Shown here: positions 29,701 to 38,529 of the stretch, one piece after another | Layout: every line of letters begins with the position of its first letter | How positions within the stretch are numbered: position 1 is the stretch's first letter | NCBI GenBank assembly: GCA_009746045.1 | Contig: RPFO01000276.1 | Coordinates: 1,715,515 to 1,779,514, forward strand | DNA: 64,000 bases | Direction: 5' to 3' | Source of the DNA: Mesostigma viride | Lineage: Eukaryota; Streptophyta; Mesostigmatophyceae; Mesostigmatales; Mesostigmataceae | Notes under the pieces: model-generated | What the model was told of the DNA's origin: nothing | Seen by the model: the letters and a program-made list of their open reading frames with translations, nothing else | Database searches by the model: none | Program-made: the position numbers and the translations under genes

Positions 29701-31078
29701 GGCGCGACAGGACTCGTGGAACGGTGCACGCGTGGGACTCTCCGATATCGGCGTGTACGTATCGGACGACGTCTTCAACACCGCTTTGTCGTCGGGCGTG
29801 AATCTCCAAGAGTTTGTGACCAAGGCGCGACAGGACTCGTGGAACGGTGCACGCGTGGGACTCTCCGATATCGGCGTGTACGTATCGGACGACGTCTTCA
29901 ACACCGCTTTGTGGTCGGGCGTGAATCTCCAAGAGTTTGTGACCAAGGCGCGACAGGACTCGTGGAACGGTGCACGCATGGGACTCTCCGATATCGGCGT
30001 GTACGTATCGGACGACGTCTTCAACACCGCTTTGTCGTCGGGCGTGAATCTCCAAGAGTTTGTGACCAAGGCGCGACAGGACTCGTGGAACGGTGCACGC
30101 GTGGGACTCTCCGATATCGGCGTGTACGTATCGGACGACGTCTTCAACACCGCTTTGTCGTCGGGCGTGAATCTCCAAGAGTTTGTGACCAAGGCGCGAC
30201 AGGACTCGTGGAACGGTGCACGCGTGGGACTCTCCGATATCGGCGTGTACGTATCGGACGACGTCTTCAACACCGCTTTGTCGTCGGGCGTGAATCTCCA
30301 AGAGTTTGTGACCGAGGCGCGCCGGAAGGCAGAGGAGGACGCGCGACGGAAGGCAGAGGAGGAGGCGCGCCGGAAGGCAGAGGAGGAGGCGAAGGCCGCC
30401 GAGGAACGCACTAAACGCACTCAACAATGGAACGGGGCGGTCGATAAAATCATCGCGTACAATGTACCGCAGGAGAAGGCCCTGAATGCGTTCAAGAACG
30501 GCGAAGACCTCGACACGTTCTTGGAACAGGCGCGGAGGGATCACGCACGCGTTGCCGAATGGAACGGGGCGCGCGACAAATTCATCGCGTACCGCGTACA
30601 GGCGGATAAGGCGATGAACGCATTCGCAAGCGGCGAAGACCTCGACACGTTCTTGGAACAGGCGCGCGTTGCCGCTTGGAAAGGAGCGCGCGCCGAATTC
30701 GAAAAATATAATGTATCGACGGACGAGTCATCTCGTGCATTCGCAGACGGCGAAGATTTACAAACGTTTTTAGACAGGAAACGCCGCGAACGCCCAGCCC
30801 AAGAACGACAGAATGAAAAAAGAGTGTCGGAGCGAGACATCGATGATTATCGCTCTGTACAAGAGTTTATCGATGAACTATACACCCCGGGCAGGGGGCT
30901 ACCAAACCTTCTTAAACAGCCGATATCTGTTCCGACTATGATCGACGCGCCTATCGTTAATGCGTCCAATTTGGCACCCGAGGGACTGATAACGAGAAGT
31001 GTGCGCTCTCTGCACAACCTATTTAAGCGCGTGAGGACGGACCCATTTGTCGTGTCACCACTGGGGCCGCCCGCTTAA
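23734..31078 (+). CDS. Very large repeat-rich coiled-coil protein, frameshifted in its N-terminal part
   Basis: From 25415 to 31078 one frame encodes 1,887 residues. Open, compositionally similar frames continue back to the ATG at 23734, giving about 2,440 residues. Breaks lie near 24460, 24765 (a C7 run), 25073 and 25345. Order: disordered Gly/Thr/Ser region, a globular helical domain (about 25800-26800), then a coiled coil of Glu-Glu-Ala-Arg type (26870-29340). Next are eight near-identical 40-residue units (LSDIGVYVSDDVFNTAL.., VNLQEFVTKARQDS) and three diverged ones (NAFKNGEDLDTFLEQAR). It ends in a short tail. It may be a tegument, fibre or cytoskeletal scaffold protein; no known family. 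Confidence 0.65.
26942..27420 (+). repeat. Two 240-bp tandem units in the coiled-coil region
   Basis: The segment from GAGAGGAAGAGGGCGGCTGC through AAGGCAGAGGA at 26942-27180 is repeated almost base-for-base at 27182-27420. Each encodes ATARVREERVKKEWKAADVQ and the following helix. Confidence 0.85.
27421..29340 (+). repeat. Purine-rich coiled-coil repeat block
   Basis: Dozens of short units (GCTGCTGAGAAGGCG, GCGGAGGCGCTCCAGA, GAGGAGGCGCGACGTCAGGC) are arranged in longer recurring modules. One 150-bp module encoding VTRVALFGEEGASNVK occurs twice, at about 27755 and 28125. Because of this the other strands stay open for long stretches, but those frames are artefacts. Confidence 0.85.
29347..30311 (+). 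repeat. Eight-copy 120-bp tandem repeat (VNTR)
   Basis: Units begin at GGTGCACGC(A/G) and repeat every 120 bp with only a few substitutions (WSG/SSG, GARR/GARV/GARM). Each encodes 40 residues. Near identity points to ongoing expansion and contraction or gene conversion. Confidence 0.9.
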
Positions 31079-31389
31079 CGCCCCTTGTCCACGCGGGACG
31101 TCTTCGTGCTCGTCACGGGGTTGCGCGCGTCGTCCGGCGCCGACTTCGGCCCGGCGTCAGGGAACATGCGCGCCCGGGACGGCATCAACGTCTTCAGTAA
31201 GAAGTAGATGCCCGTCAACAGCACCGAGATGTCCGCCTTCTTCGTGGCGCGGTAGGACCCCGAAAAGACCACCAGCGCCTTCACCACGTCGCAGTGGATG
31301 TCGAAATCGTACGGCAAAACGGACGTGAGGGCGTACGAGAATACGAACGACGTCGCCGACAAGGCTTCCGACACGATCGGGTGATCCAT
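31075..31389 (-). CDS. Small membrane protein
   Basis: A 104-residue protein from the ATG at 31387-31389 (MDHPIVSEALSATSFVFSYAL). Two hydrophobic stretches (SFVFSYALTSVLPY and ISVLLTGIYFLLKTLM) are followed by a polar tail. Its stop overlaps the end of the giant coiled-coil gene tail to tail. Likely an envelope or internal-membrane protein. Confidence 0.5.
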   Translation of the reverse strand: MDHPIVSEALSATSFVFSYALTSVLPYDFDIHCDVVKALVVFSGSYRATKKADISVLLTGIYFLLKTLMPSRARMFPDAGPKSAPDDARNPVTSTKTSRVDKGR

Positions 31390-31516
31390 TGCGAGCGGAA
31401 CCGACCACCAAGCGTACCAATACGCGGCATAATTTTCGTGAGCGGATCGAATTATACCGTCATCTGTCACGGGTTCGCGTCCGCCACGGAATTTGTATAC
31501 GGATAAATTATATCCG

Positions 31517-33736
31517 ATGGCTCCGATCGAGCCCGGCCTCGACGACGCGATCGTACCGGCCCTCGCCGAGCAGGTACGAATACGCGAAGAGAGGGGGCCG
31601 GGGCGAGGTCTCGGGCTGGGAAGGGGGGCGAGGGACGCGGATATGACGGACGCGGGGGATGTACCCGAGGCGAACCGGGACACTCGGACCGTCCGAGTGG
31701 ACGAGGGGCGGGGGAGGGGGGGAGGGAGAGGAGGACGGAGACGATGTCCTGGACAGCCAGGAGGACGGGGTCTTGCGGGACTTCCGCCGCGGCCTGGCGA
31801 CCGACGAGGACGTCAAGGAGTTTCCGAGGGCGTGCAAGGGCATGTCGGACGACGCGCTCGGCGAGTACCTCCACACGCTGAAGGCCGCCGTCGTCGATTG
31901 TCCCGTGGTCGAGATCCTGTGCGACATCTTCGAGCTCGGGCCGGAAGATCCGGACGGGATGAGCCCCGGGGAGCGCCACGCGGCATGTTGGCAGAAGGTG
32001 GACACGGCGGACGACGTGAACGACCTTTGCAAGTCCGTGGAGACGCGGATGGTGTGCGCGACCGGCAAGATCTTCAACCTGATCGCCGAGGTGGAGGAGC
32101 GCAGGGGGCAGGGGCTGGAGGTGTGGATGGACACCCTGTTCTTCGCCCACTCGCGCGTCTTTCCCTCCGCGAGGCTGTGTGCAGCGTGGTCGAGGCGCGC
32201 GTCCCGAAAAAGGTCCGGGAGAACTTGCCGCGTTTGACGGTGCGGCTGAGCTCCGGCGCGGGGGAACTGAAAGAGTACCAGCGCCTGCTCCTCATCATCT
32301 CCGCGCAATGGAACGTGCTGAAGCTGAGGAAGGGGGCGGACGGCGACGACGGCGTGTACGCGCGCGTGTTCACGAGCGAGGGGCACGACACCCACTTCTG
32401 GGAACGGCTCATGTCGGTGGAGGAGTGGATCACCAAGCAGACCGACACAGGCAACCCGATGGTGTGGAAGATGATGACGAACGAGAACGGCAACAAGAAG
32501 CGGCTCGTGGAGAACATCATCGGGTCCTCGGCGTTCGACTTCGCGGTCAAGCCGAAAGATCGCCACGTGTTCGCGTTCGCCAACGGGATCTACAGGACGG
32601 ACGTCGACGAGTTCTATCCGTACCCCGCCCGCGACCTCCCCGACGACGTGGGCGCGTGTCGCTATTTCGAGAACGTCGTCATGAACACGGACCTTTTCGA
32701 GGAAGGCGCGTTCCGAGGGGACTACGAGACGGGCGAGTGGTTCGACATCCCGACGGAGGGCGTCACGAAGGTGTTGAACGACCAGAATTACACGGACGAC
32801 GTGCACCGGGCGTTCTGGGCGCTGGGTCTGGGGCGGATGCTGTACTCCCTCAAAGAACTCGAGAAGTTCGAGGTCATGGTGTTCCTCAAGGGCATCGCCG
32901 GATCGGGCAAGTCGACCCTGGTCCGCATCGTCGAACTCATCTTCAAACAGGACGCCGGCGTCCTTTCTAACAACATCGAGCCCCTGTTCGGCCTGTCCCA
33001 GCACAAGGACAAGTACTGCATCTACACGTACGAGCTGAACGAGAAGTTTGCGCTCGAGCAGGCCGAGTGGCTGTCCCTCGTGAGCGGGGAGAAGATGAGT
33101 CTGGCGCAGAAGTACAAGGACGCCCTCAGCCAGGAGTGGAAGTCGCCCTACCTGGCGGCGGGCAACCGGATGTTCTGCAGGGGGGACAACGCCAGCCAGA
33201 TCATCCGCCGCCTCGTGCTGTTCCCGTTCGACAAGAAGCCCGCGCAGGACGACCGCATGGACGAACTCATCGCGTCGAACATCGCCAACATCCTCGTCAA
33301 GTCCAACCGCGCGTATCGCAAGTTGATCGAATACGTGGCGCACAGGAACATCCACACGTGTCTCCCCGTCCAGTTCACCACGTGGAGGAACCACGCGCAG
33401 ATGTCGTCGAACCCTCTCATCACCTTCCTCAACACGGTGTCCTGGGTGGAGAAGGGTGACGGTTTCTACTGCCCGTGGGAGATGTTCCAGCGCCGGTTCA
33501 ACGAGTGGTTGCGACAGAGGGACCCCCGCACGCGCGTCGTGTTCGACGAGGACTTCTACAAGCACGTGTTCACGGAGAACGGCATCCAGCTCGTCCTGGA
33601 GAGGGTCACCAAGCACTACCCGCGCGGGAGTGATCGGAAGAAGAGGTGCTTCTTCTTGTACGGCGTGGACGTCGGCGACGAGAGCGGCGACGTCGAGGAC
33701 TTCCCCGAGAACGCGGACGTCCAGGGACGCGTGTGA
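31517..33736 (+). CDS. D5-like: D5-like SF3 helicase/ATPase, N-terminal part frameshifted
   Basis: The replicative helicase of Nucleocytoviricota. Walker A is GIAGSGKST (nt 32891-32917), the B/B' region is YCIYTYELNE, and the downstream block is GEKMSLAQKYKD, PYLAAGNRMF and RRLVLFPF. The middle carries the D5_N-type region (FWERLMSVEEW, GIYRTDVDEFYPY). Length is about 740 residues. From about 31740 (a G7 run) to 32170 the conserved sequence is in another frame (VLRDFRRGLATDEDVKEF.., CKSVETRMVCATGKIFN), then returns, so two compensating one-base errors are likely. No primase domain is fused; the primase is separate at 45422. Confidence 0.9.
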   Translation: MAPIEPGLDDAIVPALAEQVRIREERGPGRGLGLGRGARDADMTDAGDVPEANRDTRTVRVDEGRGRGGGRGGRRRCPGQPGGRGLAGLPPRPGDRRGRQGVSEGVQGHVGRRARRVPPHAEGRRRRLSRGRDPVRHLRARAGRSGRDEPRGAPRGMLAEGGHGGRRERPLQVRGDADGVRDRQDLQPDRRGGGAQGAGAGGVDGHPVLRPLARLSLREAVCSVVEARVPKKVRENLPRLTVRLSSGAGELKEYQRLLLIISAQWNVLKLRKGADGDDGVYARVFTSEGHDTHFWERLMSVEEWITKQTDTGNPMVWKMMTNENGNKKRLVENIIGSSAFDFAVKPKDRHVFAFANGIYRTDVDEFYPYPARDLPDDVGACRYFENVVMNTDLFEEGAFRGDYETGEWFDIPTEGVTKVLNDQNYTDDVHRAFWALGLGRMLYSLKELEKFEVMVFLKGIAGSGKSTLVRIVELIFKQDAGVLSNNIEPLFGLSQHKDKYCIYTYELNEKFALEQAEWLSLVSGEKMSLAQKYKDALSQEWKSPYLAAGNRMFCRGDNASQIIRRLVLFPFDKKPAQDDRMDELIASNIANILVKSNRAYRKLIEYVAHRNIHTCLPVQFTTWRNHAQMSSNPLITFLNTVSWVEKGDGFYCPWEMFQRRFNEWLRQRDPRTRVVFDEDFYKHVFTENGIQLVLERVTKHYPRGSDRKKRCFFLYGVDVGDESGDVEDFPENADVQGRV

Positions 33737-33791
33737 ACGCGTGCGCGTCCATCTCGGATGTGGGAGGGTGACAAGAGTGGTTGAATGAGTT

Positions 33792-33814
33792 CCTTTATTT
33801 TTATGAATAAAAGG
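33792..33814. terminator. AT-rich hairpin between convergent genes
   Basis: CCTTTATT...AATAAAAGG forms a hairpin about 55 bp after the D5-like stop and before the end of the opposite-strand gene. A second GAATAAAAATTAAG follows at about 33848. Likely a shared transcript end. Confidence 0.55.
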
Positions 33815-33992
33815 TCCTTTATTTCATCGCGATCCACGGATCGATCGAATAAAAATTAAGCCTCATTATACGTATAACGCGAACACAATGACGTCTCTTA
33901 TGCTAGCACATCCCGCATGGTCCGAACGCAGAATCGCTCCGTCGGCCCGCACCCGCTCTCCGTGGGGCGGCGTGTCGGCCGCGGGGCCGCAA

Positions 33993-34590
33993 TTATCCGT
34001 CCGCGGCCGGTGCGAACTCGCGAACGATCTCCTGTGCGAGCTGGGGATCCGCAGATTCGCGACGACGGACGACGTCCTTGAGCTGGGGAACGGGCTGTTG
34101 CTGGGCCTGCTGACGCTCTGGCTCATCCGCCGGGGCGCGGACAGCTCCTGAGGTTCAGTCCGAGCCGTCGGATGGCGTCTCGAGTGGACGTCGGGACCGC
34201 CGCCGCGTCGGGCTTGGATCCTCGCGACGCCCGCTTCTTCCCCCGCGATGTCTTGGACGCGGCCGGGGCGCGGTCGGAGGCGCACGCGGGTTTCGCCCTC
34301 TCCGATCCCCACTCGACGTACACGTGGTTAACCCCGACTTGCTTGACGCGGAACCCCCGGCGGACGAGTCTTTTCCCGATCGCGCGCACCATGGCCGAGC
34401 AGTCGTACAGCGGGACGCCGAACTGGTACATCGGGACGGTGTGGAACAGGAACGTCCTCCCCTGCTTGGCGCTCGTCTCTATGTTGCTCTCGACGGCGGC
34501 CAAGAGCCGGTCTTCGACCGCGCGCTTCGCCCTCTCCGAACTCTTCGTCAGCCTCGCGGCGACGTCGGCGGTCACTCGCGCTCCGATCAT
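33993..34590 (-). CDS. Conserved giant-virus protein (DUF5759-like), C-terminus frameshifted
   Basis: The intact frame from the ATG at 34588-34590 has helix-rich residues 10-45, then the diagnostic core RTFLFHTVPMYQFGVPLYD, AIGKRLVRRGFRVKQVG and VYVEWG. This is seen in a small family shared by chloroviruses and other giant viruses. The frame as assembled stops at 34123. Shifting one base near 34145 extends it through a Gln-rich tail (ERQQAQQQPVPQLKDVV) to TAA at 33993-33995. Function unknown in the family. Confidence 0.55.
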
Positions 34591-34653
34591 GGTGATATCG
34601 CCGCGGGCGAGTGACAGCGGACATCTATTATATCCTCGGTTATATTAGGACCC

Positions 34654-35255
34654 ATGGAGATCGAGGGGGGTTCCGCGACCCCGGCGACGGCGGCCGAAGA
34701 ATCCGCCGTGACGCACGCGTACTTCCTCCCGTGCCGCGGCAGGCCCGGCAGGGTCGCGATCTCCTCGCGATGGTCGTGGCAGGAGATCCGACGGTTCCTC
34801 CCGGCCCCCGAGCTGTGCGAGATACTGAAACCCGCCCTGACGCAGCCGTCCGACCGCGCGATCGGGTGTACGCGTCCAAAAAAGGCGCGAACGCGGTCAA
34901 CGCGACCGCCTCGAGGATCCTGGAATGGGCCGTGACCGGCGACGTTCTCCTCCTGAAAACGCGGGACCGAGACGATCTCCCGACGGCGGTGCTGGACATC
35001 ACGGCGGACGACGTGTACATCATGCACGATTTCGCCAAGGACGCGTGGGTCCGCGTGCTGTGTCGCGAACCCTCGGTATTCGTGATCCCGCGCGCCTTTC
35101 GGTGCCGCCAATGCGACAAACCGTACATGCCCGTCGGCGGATGCGTGGACACGTGTCAATGCGCTCGCGAATGTCCGTGGGCGCCGAATCCGGCCCGGCG
35201 CCTCTCCAAACCGTGCACGTTCTCCTCCCCGCTAATTTTTCTGCGGGATAGGTAA
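34654..35255 (+). CDS. Hypothetical cysteine-rich protein, frameshifted
   Basis: The ATG at 34654 gives VTHAYFLPCRGRPGRV and SSRWSWQEIRRFLPAPELCE. A shift near 34865 leads to ASKKGANAVNATASRILEWA, DVLLLKTRDRDDLP, a beta-rich segment, and a C-terminal zinc-binding-type cluster (CRQCDKPYMPVGGCVDTCQC, ECPW). About 200 residues in total. The C-terminal cysteines suggest a zinc ribbon. No family is recognised. Confidence 0.5.
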
Positions 35256-35275
35256 AGACGCCCGCGCCGACGACG

Positions 35276-35530
35276 ATGGCGTTCCCTATCATGAACCAGA
35301 CCAACGAGGTGCCGATGACCAAGACGACGATGTGCGTGCCGTCCGACCGGAGACGCACCGACCCTCGCCCCGTGTACGAATCTCCCCTGTTCCTGGCCGG
35401 GCTCGCGGCCGTCCTCGTGGGCGGGTTCTTCGTGTACCGGAGATACGCGTCCGGAGGCGGCGCCGGGGCGTTCGCGGGAGGCGAGGCGGGAGGCGAGGGT
35501 TTCGCCGCGGCCAACAACCTGATTTCGTGA
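35276..35530 (+). CDS. Single-pass membrane protein
   Basis: An 84-residue protein from the ATG at 35276. A transmembrane helix (LFLAGLAAVLVGGFFVYRRY, about residues 38-57) is followed by a Gly/Ala-rich tail. It is typical of small viral membrane proteins. The following 240 bp (35531-35767) contain no convincing gene. Confidence 0.5.
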   Translation: MAFPIMNQTNEVPMTKTTMCVPSDRRRTDPRPVYESPLFLAGLAAVLVGGFFVYRRYASGGGAGAFAGGEAGGEGFAAANNLIS

Positions 35531-35767
35531 TCGGATCGTCCGCGGTCCGATCGAGTGCGTTCCAATGAGACGAAAGAAAAACTGGGGCTATAGGTATACA
35601 GAAATCCTTCACCAGGCGGCCAGTCCGCCCTTCCTCACGTAGGTCTACCGTCCGTCCGATGACGTCGACACTTCCATAACGTGGAGCCGTGCAATGAAAC
35701 GGTAGGACAGTTAAGGTAATGGGATCTTTCATTAAATGATTCATGGAATGAAACGAACCATCGGCCG

Positions 35768-36196
35768 TCACAAAACCGACGCCAGTCTCTCCTCCATCCG
35801 TCTCACTCTGTCTTCGAGGTCCTTAGACGCCGATATAGCCGTCATCACCCTCTGAATGGTTTCCTCTTGAGCGATTTCGTGCAGGGTCCTTTCGACCGCT
35901 AGGAAGTACCAGCGGGCTCTCCGTCCCGTTTCCGTGTTGCTCGCCATAGCCAGATTCTTGAACCCCTCTTTGTTCAGCCAGATGTCCGAATCCGCGCCGT
36001 CGCGGACCTTGATCTTGACGAACTCCAGACCCCGTTGCAGGACCCGTTTCGCGGTCGCGGACGCTTCCGAACGATTCGCGTAGCCCAGCCATTCCCACGT
36101 GGTAGACAGGGGGATCGAAAAACCGCCCGCCTTTGGCGAAAGAGTCGCCTTCGTGATCACCGCCATGACCTCTTCTTCGCGTTTGTCCTCGTTCAT
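35768..36196 (-). CDS. MSV199/KilA-N-like DNA-binding-type protein
   Basis: A 142-residue protein from the ATG at 36194-36196. Residues 25-105 match the viral MSV199 domain order: WEWLGYANRSEASATAKRVL, FVKIKV, IWLNKEGFKNLAMAS.TE.G, RARWYFLAVERTLHEI. A short coiled coil (LEDRVRRMEERLA) follows. Such proteins are paralogous families in iridoviruses, mimiviruses and others, probably binding DNA, often in accessory regions. The gene is intact. Confidence 0.7.
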   Translation of the reverse strand: MNEDKREEEVMAVITKATLSPKAGGFSIPLSTTWEWLGYANRSEASATAKRVLQRGLEFVKIKVRDGADSDIWLNKEGFKNLAMASNTETGRRARWYFLAVERTLHEIAQEETIQRVMTAISASKDLEDRVRRMEERLASVL

Positions 36197-36419
36197 CGTG
36201 CGTGATAGGGTAGCAGACCGCGAACAGTCTAGCCTCACACATGGCATGGATTATGTAGCCGCCGCGAACGAACGCTCCGTCCGACGATCTGTCTATCGCT
36301 ACTAACTCGAGTCCGGGGCGGGTCTCCGTCCGCGTCCCGCGATCTCTCTCGATCTTCTCCTTGTTTCTTCGTCCTTGCGTGTCTCTGTCCTTCTTTCCCG
36401 GGCACCCGCCCACCCCTTC

Positions 36420-36483
36420 GTCTGCTCGGGTCGGCCGAGCGACCCCGCGAGGGGTCGCGGTGGGTTCGATCCCCACAGCAGAC
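36420..36483 (+). tRNA. tRNA-like structure, 64 nt, possibly degenerate
   Basis: The acceptor stem is GTCTGCT/AGCAGAC (7 perfect pairs). The T arm is GTGGG-TTCGATC-CCCAC, with the invariant TTCGA loop. Between them only 33 bases remain instead of about 42. They hold a GGCCGAGC box-A-like stretch and a hairpin CGACCCC-GCGA-GGGGTCG that cannot provide a standard 7-base anticodon loop. It may be a shrunken tRNA, a tRNA-like element or a decayed type II tRNA. The flanks (36197-36419) hold no other gene. Confidence 0.45.
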
Positions 36484-36507
36484 CGTACGATGACTAGATC
36501 CGCCGAC

Positions 36508-37203
36508 TCACGAAGAGGTGGCCAGATCCGTCGGCGCATCCGCCACGACGTCCTCGCCGCCTCCTTCTAGGAGACGGACCTCCGTCGGCACGGCGCCGGG
36601 TTGCGGCGAACCGGCCTCGCCTCTCGCGCCCAGCTCCTTCGCCTCCCTGATTCGCTGCATGTTGTACTCCTTCACGCGCTCCTTCTGCTCGTGGTAACCG
36701 GTCATGATTTTCTGCAGACGCTCGTCCACGTACTTGTGCTCGATCTCCGCCATCAGGTCGTCGGGGAGGGGCAACACGATCCAATTGTACATGGACACGA
36801 CGCATATGTCGAAGTCGGGGTCGATCTTCATGAGGTTGCGCGCGTGCTCCTCCGCGTCCTTCTGGTCGTCGAACACCCCGCGGATCTTGATCGCCAGGTG
36901 GTTGCTCCTGGGCGGGGCCACGAAGGACACGACGGCCAGCTGCTGGCCCTTGACCCGCGCCTCCTCGGGATCCGCCTTGGCCTCAGTCGCGCGCGCCGCG
37001 CCGGACGCGGTCGAGTCGCCCGTCACGACTCGGTCGTCGGACGGCGAACTCGGGACGGGCGCGGGGACGGTGGACGCGGACCCGTCCGGCATGACTCCGG
37101 TCCTCTGGAACGCCTCGTGCTCGCTCTCCGTGAGCACGATGGGGGCGCCCACGGACACGTCCACGATCTTGCTCTTGGCGCTCGGTGTCTCGTCCGTCGA
37201 CAT
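36508..37203 (-). CDS. Conserved giant-virus protein (DUF5832-like)
   Basis: A 231-residue protein from the ATG at 37201-37203. After a disordered 70 residues comes the family core: QQLAVVSFVAPP, AIKIRGVFDDQKDAEEHAR, PDFDICVVSMYNWIVLPLPD and YVDERLQKIMTGYHEQKERV. This is one of the proteins widely conserved in algal giant viruses and mimivirus relatives. The role is not established; it is often found in virions. The gene is intact. Confidence 0.65.
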   Translation of the reverse strand: MSTDETPSAKSKIVDVSVGAPIVLTESEHEAFQRTGVMPDGSASTVPAPVPSSPSDDRVVTGDSTASGAARATEAKADPEEARVKGQQLAVVSFVAPPRSNHLAIKIRGVFDDQKDAEEHARNLMKIDPDFDICVVSMYNWIVLPLPDDLMAEIEHKYVDERLQKIMTGYHEQKERVKEYNMQRIREAKELGARGEAGSPQPGAVPTEVRLLEGGGEDVVADAPTDLATSS

Positions 37204-37268
37204 CGGTGACTTGATACCATTACCGTCGAAAATTTCCCTCCTCCCGGAAACGAACCGCGTCGATACCG

Positions 37269-37787
37269 TCACACGAGGATGTTGTCGGTGTGATAGAGGG
37301 CGTCTTTCCGCGGATTCGAACTGGTGAACTCCCACCACGGGATCGCCGCGTTGTTGGGCTGCTCGTCTCCCAGGAAGACGCGGGCGTATCGCTCGTAATC
37401 CTCGGAGTTGCTCCAGACGGACGCGGCGGTGCCGAGCCTGCGCCTCACGTCCTGGTTCAGGGACCGCAGCAATTCCGCCAGATGCGACGTGTCCCTCAAA
37501 TGGACGGCGCGCCTCTCCAGGAACGTGGCGTCGGATCTTTCCGAGTACACCTCCCGGGCCACGGACGCGACTTTCTCGAGCGGGATCTTGACGTCCCACT
37601 CTCGCAAGACGGATTCCGCGACGTCGCGCAGGTTGTCCATCGCCATGAGTCGGGCGAAGAGGGGGTACATCTCCCTGGACAGATCGTCGTCGCCCGTGCG
37701 GTACACGGAGGTGGACACTCCGCCCATGAAAGGGGCGAGGTTATCGCCGTGGCCGTACGCGTAGGGCACGACGGGTGAAGGAGCCAT
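37269..37787 (-). CDS. Hypothetical protein
   Basis: A 172-residue intact protein beginning MAPSPVVPYAYGHGDNLAPF. It is helical in the middle (ARLMAMDNLRDVAESVLREW, KVASVAREVYSERSD, LAELLRSLNQDVRRRLGT). No family is recognised. It is divergent from the RuvC-like resolvase, with 42 bp of AT-rich sequence between. Confidence 0.5.
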   Translation of the reverse strand: MAPSPVVPYAYGHGDNLAPFMGGVSTSVYRTGDDDLSREMYPLFARLMAMDNLRDVAESVLREWDVKIPLEKVASVAREVYSERSDATFLERRAVHLRDTSHLAELLRSLNQDVRRRLGTAASVWSNSEDYERYARVFLGDEQPNNAAIPWWEFTSSNPRKDALYHTDNILV

Positions 37788-37829
37788 TTTATATCATACG
37801 TTCGATATATATGGTCGCCGGCGACGGCC
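37788..37829. promoter_or_regulatory. AT-rich divergent promoter region
   Basis: The 42-bp gap between two divergent starts contains TTTATATCATACG and TCGATATATATGG, two TATA-like boxes facing opposite ways in an otherwise GC-rich region. Promoter function inferred. Confidence 0.4.
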
Positions 37830-38426
37830 ATGACGATCATCCTCAGCTTCGACGTGGGCATGACGAACCTCGCGTATTGCATCATCCGCGACATGCGCGG
37901 TCAAGAGAACCCGTACGCGGGCAACCTGTCGTTCGAGATCGTGGGGTGGGAAGTCATCGATCTGAAGGCGGCGAGTCTGGACGAGGCGTGCCGCAAGTTG
38001 CCCGCCGAGCTGTTCAAACGGATCGACACCATGAGCGCCGTCGACAGGGTGGTCATCGAGAGACAGACCAAGTCGAACATCAAGATGAAGTGCATGTCCC
38101 ACGCGATCCAGACGTTCTTCGAGACTCACCTGGTGTACAAACCCCGTCCGTCCGGCGGCGAGTTCCCTCGCATGCGCGTCGAGTTCGTGAGCCCGTGCAA
38201 AAAACTCGGCGTCTACACGGGCCCTCCGATCGCATGCGGCATCACCAACCCGTACCGCCGCAACAAAAAGATGGCCATCGAGCACACCGCCAAGATCCTC
38301 GAGAAGTACCCCGTGTACGTGGAGTACTTCCACCGGGCCTCGAAGAAGGACGATCTCGCCGACGCGCTCCTCCACGCGCTCGTGTCGTTGCGCGACGCGC
38401 CGATCGTTCGAGAGGTGGACGTGTGA
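37830..38426 (+). CDS. RuvC-like Holliday junction resolvase (poxvirus A22 family)
   Basis: A 198-residue protein. The RNase H-fold catalytic acids are visible: D8 in LSFDVGMTN, E77 in VVIERQTKSN, and D174/D175/D178 in KKDDLADAL. The segment KMKCMSHAIQTFF after E77 is typical of the pox/NCLDV branch. It resolves branched DNA during replication or recombination before packaging. It lies next to the YqaJ-type exonuclease on the same strand, a functional recombination pair. Intact, usual family length. Confidence 0.85.
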   Translation: MTIILSFDVGMTNLAYCIIRDMRGQENPYAGNLSFEIVGWEVIDLKAASLDEACRKLPAELFKRIDTMSAVDRVVIERQTKSNIKMKCMSHAIQTFFETHLVYKPRPSGGEFPRMRVEFVSPCKKLGVYTGPPIACGITNPYRRNKKMAIEHTAKILEKYPVYVEYFHRASKKDDLADALLHALVSLRDAPIVREVDV

Positions 38427-38529
38427 CGTCGGCGGCGCGTTCCCACGGGGGGAAATATGGCCTCCGTGGGTATATGCGGTTCGACCCGGGTCCGACTCCG
38501 TCACATCGCGCTCGACGACCGTAGAAACC

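Noticed and set aside
27803-30544. Very long open frames on the minus strand and in other plus frames across the coiled-coil repeats
   Set aside because: They are by-products of the 120-bp and shorter in-phase repeats; only the +1,887-residue frame extends through non-repetitive flanks.
33888-34151. An 87-residue plus-strand frame
   Set aside because: It overlaps the C-terminal tail of the DUF5759-like gene on the other strand, whose Gln-rich tail is in good frame once a single shift is allowed. The plus frame looks like its antisense.
36099-36305. A 68-residue plus-strand frame upstream of the tRNA-like structure
   Set aside because: It starts antisense to the MSV199-like gene and shows no coding character of its own.
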